Shown: positions 30,696 to 37,612 of the stretch, piece after piece
Position numbering within the stretch: the first letter of the stretch is position 1
Layout of the letters: the number at the start of each line of letters is the position of its first letter
DNA from: a virus
Strand: one strand, 5' to 3'
Virus record (IMG/VR): IMGVR_UViG_3300017773_000039
Location: 1-37,612 of that record
DNA: 37,612 nucleotides
Notes under the pieces: model-generated
Seen by the model: the letters and a program-made list of their open reading frames with translations, nothing else
Database searches by the model: none
What the model was told of the DNA's origin: nothing
Translations under genes and position numbers: made by a program

Positions 30696-33251
30696 ATGCT
30701 TAATCCATTTTTTCAGAACGGCACATCAGGCGAGCAGAGTTTAATCCAAAGCCTGGTCAATGAACAGATTAAAATGTATGGTATTGAGGTGTATTATATG
30801 CCTCGTAAATACCTGACAAAGTTTACTGTAATCAAAGAAGTAATTCAATCAGAGTTTGACAATGCCTATCCTATTGAGGCATATGTGGACAGTTATGATG
30901 GATATGCTGGTGAAGGGACTATCCTTTCAAAGTTTGGCATTCAAGAGAAAGATGATTTAACACTTATCGTTTCAAGAGAAAGATTTGAAGATTATATCAC
31001 ACCATTAATCAAAAATTTACCTAATATTGAGTTAGCGACTAGACCTAAAGAAGGGGATTTGATTTACTTCCCTTTAGGTGAGAGACTGTTTGAAATCAAA
31101 TATGTAGAGCACGAACAACCCTTCTATCAACTTCAAAAGAACTACGTTTACCAGTTAAGATGTGAACTATTCAGATATGAGGATGAAGTTATTGACACTG
31201 GTGTTGAAACCATTGATGAGGAGATTGAGCAAATTGGACACATCACTACACTACGACTCCTAGCAGTCGGTGTAGGAACACAAGCAACAGCAAATGCTAG
31301 CATGTGTACTGGCGGTTCAGTTGGAAAAGTAATTATATCCAACATGGGTAAAGGTTACGTTGACCCACCTCGTGTAGCGTTCTCATCTGCTCCAGATGGA
31401 GGTACAACAGCAGTTGGTTTCGCCTCACTATCATTTGACTATGTTGGATGCGATGGACAGACCGGTAGAGTTGTATCCATTAATCTTACAAATGCTGGAT
31501 GTGGATATACAGAAACACCTCTAGTTACATTCCATAGTTCCAAAGGAAGTGGAGCAGCAGGAACTTCTATTCTTGTTCCTACCACATCTGTACAATCAGT
31601 CTCTATTGCTAATAGTGGCGGCGGATATTTAAGAGCACCCGAAGTTGGTATCTCTACACCTAAACATGTTGGTGCTGCTGCTACAGCAACGATTGAATAT
31701 CCTATCGGAACAGGTTCAAGTGTAATTGCTAGTACTGTTAGTGTTGGTATCGCTACTTATCTATTCCCATATGGGACAACAGGTGGTGTGTACTATAAGC
31801 AAGCACCTATTGTCACCTTCGCTGGTCCAACCGGATCAGGTGATGCTGCTAACGCGACAGCAATCATGGACCCCATCTCTCTCGCAGGTGGTACGGTCAA
31901 GAAAGTTTCAATTGGCGATAGTGGTAGATTCTACACCAGTGCTCCAACTGTAACTATTAATCATCCAGGATTTAGTTTTGCTTCTGCTACCATTGATAAT
32001 GGTGGTGGTGATGTTGGATCAAGTATTGATGAAAATTCAGTAGCATTTACTACAACTGGCAGAGCATATACAACAGCACCAACTGTTAGTATTGGAATAG
32101 GTACAGGAACAGATACACCATCAGAAGTTGCCATTGGTATTGCTACTATTCATCCAATCCTTGGTATTGTAACGGCAGTTGGTTTCAATACTGCCACGAA
32201 ACCCTGGTGTGTGGGAACAGGAGCAACAATTGGCGCTGGATATACAGTGAGACCAACTATCTCTTTCACTGGTTCTACAGGAGCATCAGCAGCAACAGCG
32301 ACGGCAACAGTTTCTATCGCTGGAACCGTCAATACGATATCTTTGGGCAGTAGTGGATTTGGTTATGTATCTACTCCAACTGTATTTGTTGGAGGACCTG
32401 GTGGTATCAGTACAGAGTTTCTTGCTACTGGTATTGCTACAATTAGATATGACTCTATCAAGACAACGGGAACAATTGGTATTGGTTCAGCAGTAATTAC
32501 TGGTATCAATACAACCAATATGATCATTGGCGATAGAGTCCGTTTAGAAACAGGATATGATCATCCACAACCTTCTATTCAGATTATTCCATCAGATACA
32601 TTTGTAACAAGTATTGGTTCATCATTAATTGTTATCAACAATTCAACTACTGGCATTGCTACAACCACAAGAACTGTTGAGGTTGGTATTCAAAATTGTG
32701 GTATTGTGACTGGTATTATTGTAACATATGGTGGAGGGGGGTATTTGACCGCACCCACTGTCACTATTAGTAATGATACATCAGAAAAGAATTATTCTAC
32801 TGAAGTGGAGGGTGTAGTTAGAGCGACTGGAATTAGTAGTATCAACACTGCTGGATTTGTAACTTCTATTCTTCTATCTGATGCTGGTGCTCAGTATGTA
32901 TTGACACCGGAAGTTGTAATTGAATCTCCTGCTTACGTTGGTGTTACAACCTCAAGTGGTTCGTTTGTATACAACGAAATTGTAACAGGCGGAACATCAG
33001 GAGCAACAGCAAGAGTCAAAGAATATAACGCTGCGGCAAATACACTTGAGATTGCTATTGTTAGCAAAGAATTTGTTGCCGGAGAATCAATCACTGGTTC
33101 TGAATCTGGGGCAGTTGGAGTCGTCAGTAAAGTTGGTACAGATGTTGGATCTTATGATGAAGTTACACCATTTGCTGATAATGACAACATAGAAAGAGAA
33201 GCAGACTCCATTATAGATTTTAGCACTAGAAATCCTTTCGGAATGCCTTAA
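30696..33251 (+). CDS. 14: Enlarged neck protein gp14, 851 aa
   Basis: gp14 joins gp13 in the neck. The N-terminal ~190 residues (LNPFFQNGTSGEQSL, INEQ-like NEQIKMYGIEVYYMPRKYL, YPIEAYVDSYDGYAGEG) and the last ~30 residues (DNIEREADSIIDF, NPFGMP) are classic gp14. Between them about 570 residues are inserted, made of nine or ten beta-rich repeats of the form G.GY...P.V (near residues 214, 263, 304, 405, 512, 550, 677, 727) and two TSGATARV-type units near 762 and 799. T4 gp14 is 256 aa. I chose ATG 30696 over the TTG at 30684 because the family starts MLNPFF. It lies 4 nt after the gp13 stop. Confidence 0.88.
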   Translation: MLNPFFQNGTSGEQSLIQSLVNEQIKMYGIEVYYMPRKYLTKFTVIKEVIQSEFDNAYPIEAYVDSYDGYAGEGTILSKFGIQEKDDLTLIVSRERFEDYITPLIKNLPNIELATRPKEGDLIYFPLGERLFEIKYVEHEQPFYQLQKNYVYQLRCELFRYEDEVIDTGVETIDEEIEQIGHITTLRLLAVGVGTQATANASMCTGGSVGKVIISNMGKGYVDPPRVAFSSAPDGGTTAVGFASLSFDYVGCDGQTGRVVSINLTNAGCGYTETPLVTFHSSKGSGAAGTSILVPTTSVQSVSIANSGGGYLRAPEVGISTPKHVGAAATATIEYPIGTGSSVIASTVSVGIATYLFPYGTTGGVYYKQAPIVTFAGPTGSGDAANATAIMDPISLAGGTVKKVSIGDSGRFYTSAPTVTINHPGFSFASATIDNGGGDVGSSIDENSVAFTTTGRAYTTAPTVSIGIGTGTDTPSEVAIGIATIHPILGIVTAVGFNTATKPWCVGTGATIGAGYTVRPTISFTGSTGASAATATATVSIAGTVNTISLGSSGFGYVSTPTVFVGGPGGISTEFLATGIATIRYDSIKTTGTIGIGSAVITGINTTNMIIGDRVRLETGYDHPQPSIQIIPSDTFVTSIGSSLIVINNSTTGIATTTRTVEVGIQNCGIVTGIIVTYGGGGYLTAPTVTISNDTSEKNYSTEVEGVVRATGISSINTAGFVTSILLSDAGAQYVLTPEVVIESPAYVGVTTSSGSFVYNEIVTGGTSGATARVKEYNAAANTLEIAIVSKEFVAGESITGSESGAVGVVSKVGTDVGSYDEVTPFADNDNIEREADSIIDFSTRNPFGMP
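31320..32960 (+). repeat. Protein-coding repeat array inserted in gp14
   Basis: Nine or ten degenerate repeats encode units with a Gly-x-Gly-Tyr turn, three residues, Pro and a hydrophobic strand, often followed by a GSGAA-like turn. Units are irregularly spaced (about 40-70 codons). Codon-level sequence differs between units, so they are old, not a recent tandem expansion. Confidence 0.6.
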
Positions 33252-33263
33252 TAATTAATAAGG

Positions 33264-33270
33264 TTAAATA
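33264..33270 (+). promoter_or_regulatory. Late-promoter-like TTAAATA before gp15
   Basis: GTTAAATA at 33263-33270 in the 48-nt gap between gp14 and gp15. One base differs from the CTAAATA used before gp25 and gp13, and the distance to the ATG (30 nt) is longer, so it is a weaker call. Confidence 0.45.
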
Positions 33271-33299
33271 GTACTATATTCGTATAAGAATGGGGAGCA

Positions 33300-34316
33300 A
33301 TGTTTGAATATTTTTATAACGAGATCTTAAGATCAACCATCATTGCTTTTGGTTCGTTATTTAACGATATACAGATAAAACATAGAGATGGTGATGATGA
33401 TGTTTGGAGTGTAATTAAAGTTCCGCTTGCTTATGGTCCTACGCAAAAGTTTTTAGCAAGATTAGAACAGACTCCTAAACTAAACACTCCTGTTCAGATG
33501 ACACTTCCGAGAATGGCATTTGAATTTATTGATCTAGTTTATGATCCCGAAAGAAAAGTATCAAAGACATCAAATTTTGTAGCAACATGTGCTGATGGTA
33601 CAGAAGTAAAAAAGGCATACATGCCCGTACCATATAACATGACATTTGAGTTGTCAGCAATGACAAAACTCAATGACGATATGCTTCAAATTACTGAACA
33701 AATTCTTCCTTATTTCGCACCAAGTTATACGATCCCCATTAAAGTGCTTGGTTGTGTGAATGAGATTATGAATGTTCCTATTGTAATGGATAATATCACA
33801 ATGGAGGATGATTATGAGGGAAACTTTGATACAAGAAGGGCATTAGTCTACACATTTAGATTTACTGCCAAAGTTAATATGTATGGTCCTGTCAGAGATG
33901 TTTCTTCTAGCATCATTGATAAGGTCAACATCGGATATATTGGTGGTTCTAGATCTATCGTTAAGGGATCTGCTGCTTCTTACGAGAGAGATGTTAACTA
34001 TAAAGTTACTCCAAGAGCACTTAAAGATTATGACGGTGTTATTGTTACTAACTTGGCAGCGGATATTACCGATGAGGATACTGTAATTGAAGTTCTTGAT
34101 GGAACGAAGATTACGGTAGATACTGACATCTATATTGATGAAGAATTGATGTATGTTAGAAATATTACTGATAATAAACTAACTGTAGATAGAGCGAAGG
34201 ATCAAACGACTCTCCAAACTCACGTTTCTGGAGCAGCGGTACATGGTATTACTGTTGCTGATGCTCCATTGATTGAAGTTGGAGATAACTTTGGATTTGA
34301 TGGTGGATTTTTCTAA
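33300..34316 (+). CDS. 15: Tail terminator / sheath-stabilising protein gp15
   Basis: gp15 caps the tail tube and sheath and binds the neck. The N-terminus (FEYFYNEILRSTIIAFGSLF), VPLAYGPTQKFLARLEQ near residues 40-56, MTLPRMAFEFIDLVYDPERK near 66-85 and DDMLQITEQILPYFAPSYT near 128-146 are diagnostic. Length 338 aa against 272 in T4. The extra part is C-terminal, about 248-338, and contains a unit (IYIDEELMYVRNITDN, LTVDRAK, HVSGAAV) that recurs in gp7 and the DUF4815-type protein. A GGGGAG Shine-Dalgarno (33291-33297) precedes ATG 33300. The stop TAA overlaps the gp16 ATG by one base. Confidence 0.92.
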   Translation: MFEYFYNEILRSTIIAFGSLFNDIQIKHRDGDDDVWSVIKVPLAYGPTQKFLARLEQTPKLNTPVQMTLPRMAFEFIDLVYDPERKVSKTSNFVATCADGTEVKKAYMPVPYNMTFELSAMTKLNDDMLQITEQILPYFAPSYTIPIKVLGCVNEIMNVPIVMDNITMEDDYEGNFDTRRALVYTFRFTAKVNMYGPVRDVSSSIIDKVNIGYIGGSRSIVKGSAASYERDVNYKVTPRALKDYDGVIVTNLAADITDEDTVIEVLDGTKITVDTDIYIDEELMYVRNITDNKLTVDRAKDQTTLQTHVSGAAVHGITVADAPLIEVGDNFGFDGGFF

Positions 34317-34741
34317 TGACTATTATGACAAAAAAGTATGACAAGTTGGATGAAACCTTTGACGTTAAACCAACAGAAGTAGTAAAAGAGAAAGTCGATG
34401 GTAAAATCGAACAAATTAAATCTTCCACTGAAGATATCCGTAAAGACTACGAATATACGAGGGGTAATCTTTATTCGATCATTGAAAAAGGTCAAGAAGC
34501 GATAAATGGCATTCTTGAACTTGCTCAAGAAAGTGAAATGCCTAGAGCATATGAAGTTGCTGGTCAACTTATCAAAAATGTTTCAGATGCCACTGATAAG
34601 TTGATGGATCTTCAGAAAAAACTGAAAGATGTCAATGAGGATAAAGAAGCAAAAGGACCAACCACCGTCAACAATGCTCTTTTCGTAGGATCTACCGCTG
34701 ATCTTCAAAAAATGTTGAAGCAAGCGCAGGAAGATAAATAA
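34316..34741 (+). CDS. 16: Terminase small subunit gp16
   Basis: gp16 regulates the large terminase gp17 during DNA packaging. The central block matches the T4 gp16 family: DIRKDYEYTRGNLYSIIEKG (about 40-60), INGILELAQESEMPRAYEVA and GQLIKNVSDATDKLMDLQKK, which forms the antiparallel helices that oligomerise. Length 141 aa against 164 in T4. ATG 34316 shares a base with the gp15 stop; a second in-frame ATG at 34325 is equally possible and would shorten it by three residues. Gene 17 is not in the next position; a fibre-like gene follows. Confidence 0.88.
   Translation: MTIMTKKYDKLDETFDVKPTEVVKEKVDGKIEQIKSSTEDIRKDYEYTRGNLYSIIEKGQEAINGILELAQESEMPRAYEVAGQLIKNVSDATDKLMDLQKKLKDVNEDKEAKGPTTVNNALFVGSTADLQKMLKQAQEDK
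34733..34740 (+). promoter_or_regulatory. Late-promoter-like GATAAATA before the fibre gene
   Basis: GATAAATA overlaps the end of gp16 and matches NATAAATA. It lies 43 nt before the fibre ATG at 34784, further than at other late genes. A short GGGA/TCCC hairpin (34748-34761) sits between the two. Confidence 0.4.
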
Positions 34742-34783
34742 TACACTGGGAGAGAAATCCCGAAGTATTATTTACTTATAAAA

Positions 34784-37612
34784 ATGTCTAAAGAAGAACT
34801 GCCGTCAATAAATGATTACCTTGAGGGTAGTGATCTACCATCTTATAAAGATTTTTTGGAAAAAAAGGAAGAACTTCCTTCAGTAGAAGAATATATTTCA
34901 GAATCAAACCAAAATATTATTGAAGAAGAGACTCAAACCATAGAAAATGTAGATGGTGAGTCATTTCTAGAAGTAATCGATGTTGTCAAAGCACCTGAAT
35001 GGTCAGAATTGGTGCGTCTGGTCAATGATGTAAGAAAAGATATCCCTAAAATACCTGAAATTAGGTATTATGATGAACAATTAGAAGAAATTTGTGATAA
35101 AATCTCACAAATTCAACAAGATTTTGTAAAGAGTGACAAAATTGATGTCTTAAATGTACAAAATGAAGAATTTGAGGGCAAATTATCTGAAATTGAGGCA
35201 AAAATTCCCACGGTCAAGTATTATGACCATGATATTAATGTAATTTATGATAAAATTACTAATATCAATGAAGAAATTAATAATCTTCCAGAGGTAAAAT
35301 ACTATGAAGAGGACTTAAAGTCTTTAAAATTAAGAATTGAGCAAGTAAATGAAGATATCCCTACCTTTCCTGACTGGGTTCAGAAAGTTCAAGAAGTTCC
35401 AGACTTCTCTTGGATTGGTAAAACCTTTAGCATCATTGATGATGACTTTAATAAAGTTCAAGGGCATCTTGATTTTATCAAGGAAAGGATTGATCGTGAA
35501 GTTAATATAATTAATGAGTCTATTGAAGTTAAAGAATTTGAATTCAAAGTTGATGTAAAAAATCTTAATGAAAATCTTGATCTAACAAACGATAGGATTA
35601 CACAAACTAAGGATAAAATATATCAAGAAATTAAAGAATCTTCTATTAGGATATGGGAACTTCGTAATACATTTAAAGATGATGATAAAAAATTAAAGAA
35701 GTCTATCCTCAGCGAACAGAATAAACTTAAACAGTCTCTTGAGAAACAAATTGAGAAAATTGACGAGCAGAGTGTTAAGGCCGATGAGTCTATTCTGAAA
35801 TTCTTCAATGAACTCAAAGAAACTGTTGATACACTTCCTGAAGTAAAGTATTATGATGAAGATATTTCATCTATTAAAGGAGACATATCCTCACTTAAAA
35901 GTGGTCTAAAAGAATTAAACGAACTATCATCTTTAATTAAGAAAGATCAAAAAATATTAAAGGAAAACTACCTTCTTAATGAACCTCCTAGCGAAAAAGA
36001 GACTGCGGGAAATCAAACTGACGCATTAACACCACTTGATCAAAAGTTTGCGACTCTTGATGACCTATCAAATCATTACAGACTTTTTATTAATAGGATT
36101 ACCACTCAACTCTCAACAATGGGTGGTGGTGGAGCAGGTTTTATCAAAGATCTTGATGATGTTGATATCACTGGTTTACAAAATAACTATATTTTAAAAT
36201 GGGATGACCCAAATAATAAATGGATAGTAGCGAGTGGTGGCAATGTTGGTGCTGGAGGAACTTGGGGTGTTGACTCAGTTGGTATTCACACTGTCAAGTC
36301 AGTTGGTATTAATACAACATCTGCTGTAACAGGTAAATCTCTTTACGTTGATGGTGATGTCCAATTTACCGGTAACCTGAGTGTTGGTGGCACGATCACC
36401 AAAGAAGACATTAAAAACTTAGATTCTATCGGCATCATTACCGCAAGAAGTGGAATTACTGTTACATCAAACGGATTAAACGTTTCTGGTATATCTACAA
36501 TCAGCACGGGAGTTGGAACGGTTCATATTGGTGTTGGTCAAACAACACTACTTGTAGATGGAGATGCCAGAGTAACAGGTATCCTCACTGTTGGACGAGG
36601 ATCAATTACACTTGACCCAACCAAAAAGTCACTTACTGGAATTGATGACATTCTTGTCGGTTCTGGTGTATCAATATCATTAGCACCTCTCCTTGGGAAT
36701 AAGGGAAAGTTTGTTGTTGATCATTCTACAATAAACTTAAAAGGGTATGGTTCCGATCTTGATGGAGCATACAATAGACAGTCTACTTCATTTGTTCTGA
36801 CAGGTGCTCCATCTTACTCTGGTAGTGCCACTTTCCTCAATATTGGCGGTTACTATTATTTCCTACATGAAAGTGATAACTCAAAAATTATCATCTATAA
36901 TTTAGTTGATGGATATTGGTCAGCAATTTATAGTAATGGTTCTAATTTTTCCTCACCAAGTAATGGACAAAGTTTAGGTTCAATTATACAATCAAGGTTT
37001 ATTAATCCAATTAGAGCATCCTTTGATGGAACTGGTAGAGCATATCCAGCTGCTGTTGCTGGCATTGAATATGAAACTACAATTGTTGGTCAAACATCTA
37101 TACTCGGTATCTCAACTGCCACTAAGATGCATGTCGGTGTTGACACTGGATTTCATAGTGAGGAATTAGTTGTAACTGGTGATGCCAGAGTAACTGGTAT
37201 TTTAACCATTGGAACTGGATCAATTACACTTGATCCAAATGCGAGAAAAATTACTGGTGTTGATGAAATAATTATTGGCACTGCTACCACAGTTAGAATA
37301 CACCAAGACACTTCTGGAGAAGTTGTTTTTAGTGACAGAGATGGAAAACAAGCATCTGTTGGAATTGGTACGACAGTATCTATCAATACTACAGGCATAA
37401 TTACTGCCTCAAGTTTTAGAGGTGATGGTAGTCAATTAACTAATATTATTTCTGGTGTTGGAATCCAATCGGGATCAGTTCGTGTTGGAACTGGATTTAC
37501 TGACGTTAAATTTACTGGAGCAGGTGTAACAATTGTAGGGTCTGGAACGACTGTAACTGTTAATATTCCATTCTCAACAATCACTAGACAGACAGAAACA
37601 TCTTCTGGTGTA
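34784..37612 (+). CDS. Long fibre-like structural protein, 943 aa visible (3' end outside window)
   Basis: The frame opens at ATG 34784 and is still open at the last base. The first 40 residues hold three LPS-x3-aromatic units (LPSINDY, LPSYKDF, LPSVEEY). Residues to about 430 are Glu/Lys-rich coiled coil broken by four copies of a P-x-[IV]-[KR]-YY-[DE] motif (near 94, 145, 172, 355). Near 446 comes LDDVDITGLQNNYILKWD, a motif common in cyanophage fibres, and then beta-rich repeats: VDGDARVTGILTVG and VTGDARVTGILTIG with SITLDP after each, and GDGSQLTNI. This is the plan of a trimeric fibre: coiled-coil stem, beta-helical shaft, presumably a distal tip beyond the window. Whether it is tail fibre, whisker or head fibre cannot be decided here. 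Confidence 0.75.
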   Translation, partial: MSKEELPSINDYLEGSDLPSYKDFLEKKEELPSVEEYISESNQNIIEEETQTIENVDGESFLEVIDVVKAPEWSELVRLVNDVRKDIPKIPEIRYYDEQLEEICDKISQIQQDFVKSDKIDVLNVQNEEFEGKLSEIEAKIPTVKYYDHDINVIYDKITNINEEINNLPEVKYYEEDLKSLKLRIEQVNEDIPTFPDWVQKVQEVPDFSWIGKTFSIIDDDFNKVQGHLDFIKERIDREVNIINESIEVKEFEFKVDVKNLNENLDLTNDRITQTKDKIYQEIKESSIRIWELRNTFKDDDKKLKKSILSEQNKLKQSLEKQIEKIDEQSVKADESILKFFNELKETVDTLPEVKYYDEDISSIKGDISSLKSGLKELNELSSLIKKDQKILKENYLLNEPPSEKETAGNQTDALTPLDQKFATLDDLSNHYRLFINRITTQLSTMGGGGAGFIKDLDDVDITGLQNNYILKWDDPNNKWIVASGGNVGAGGTWGVDSVGIHTVKSVGINTTSAVTGKSLYVDGDVQFTGNLSVGGTITKEDIKNLDSIGIITARSGITVTSNGLNVSGISTISTGVGTVHIGVGQTTLLVDGDARVTGILTVGRGSITLDPTKKSLTGIDDILVGSGVSISLAPLLGNKGKFVVDHSTINLKGYGSDLDGAYNRQSTSFVLTGAPSYSGSATFLNIGGYYYFLHESDNSKIIIYNLVDGYWSAIYSNGSNFSSPSNGQSLGSIIQSRFINPIRASFDGTGRAYPAAVAGIEYETTIVGQTSILGISTATKMHVGVDTGFHSEELVVTGDARVTGILTIGTGSITLDPNARKITGVDEIIIGTATTVRIHQDTSGEVVFSDRDGKQASVGIGTTVSINTTGIITASSFRGDGSQLTNIISGVGIQSGSVRVGTGFTDVKFTGAGVTIVGSGTTVTVNIPFSTITRQTETSSGV
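36554..37277 (+). repeat. Direct repeat pair in the fibre gene
   Basis: Two related units of about 105 nt begin at roughly 36554 and 37171. Both encode GDARVTGILT, a glycine turn, SITLDP, and a [IV]-x-G-[IV]-D-[DE]-I segment. DNA identity is clear at GATGCCAGAGTAAC in both copies. The second copy is followed by the GDGSQLTNI module. Confidence 0.65.

Noticed and set aside
34748-34775. Terminator after gp16 (GGGA/TCCC hairpin then ATTATTT)
   Set aside because: The stem is only 4 bp with a bulge and there is no T-run; too weak to call.
1-37612. CRISPR arrays, insertion sequences, integrase or attachment sites
   Set aside because: No regularly spaced identical repeats, transposase frames or integrase genes were seen.

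Overview
This window is part of the genome of a T4-like (Straboviridae-related, 'cyanomyovirus'-type) phage, almost certainly one that infects marine cyanobacteria (Synechococcus or Prochlorococcus). The evidence is the T4 gene order 25-6-7-8-[distal baseplate/fibre protein]-13-14-15-16 on one strand, late promoters of the T4 type (NATAAATA / CTAAATA) in front of several of these genes, and very large, repeat-rich baseplate proteins with the style of marine cyanophage proteins. Every gene I can support is on the + strand. The DNA is AT-rich.

Region 1 (1-2987) is a delayed/early type region of tiny genes (39-114 codons), most without known function. Four copies of a conserved 37-nt promoter-like element (381, 641, 1161, 2187) each start a short transcription unit. 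Genes behind them have short C/A-rich leaders and no Shine-Dalgarno sequence. The region also holds a 346-nt gene-free stretch (1891-2236) with an AT-rich segment, a small inverted repeat and three DnaA-box-like 9-mers in the same orientation spaced exactly 21 nt apart. I read this as a candidate replication origin or DnaA-binding locus. Three host-type sigma-70 promoters (TTGACA with 17-nt spacers) lie at 2160, 2573 and 2984; the last is a perfect TTGACA-N17-TATAAT.

Region 2 (3034-5241) begins just after that perfect promoter. It is a tightly overlapping cassette: a GT-A glycosyltransferase, a 34-aa membrane peptide, a 48-aa basic protein, a SET-domain protein (probable protein lysine methyltransferase), a 219-aa unknown and a 53-aa unknown.

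Region 3 (5246-34741) is the virion block: gp25, gp6, a giant 4044-aa gp7, gp8, a 2535-aa DUF4815-type protein where T4 has genes 9-12 and wac, a 73-aa coiled-coil protein, a 127-aa Ig-like protein, neck proteins gp13 and gp14 (gp14 enlarged to 851 aa), tail terminator gp15 and small terminase gp16. Late promoters mark sub-operons before gp25, gp8, gp13, gp15 and probably the terminal fibre gene. Together these proteins build the baseplate wedge, its peripheral fibre apparatus, the neck and the tail end, and start DNA packaging.

Region 4 (34784-end) is a long fibre-like protein, open at the window edge: coiled-coil N-terminus, then beta-rich repeats typical of phage fibres. It sits where gene 17 would be expected to follow gene 16.

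The most striking protein-level pattern is that four short sequence modules recur across gp7, gp8, the DUF4815-type protein, gp14 and gp15, as if these virion proteins grew by sharing one library of beta-rich repeats.
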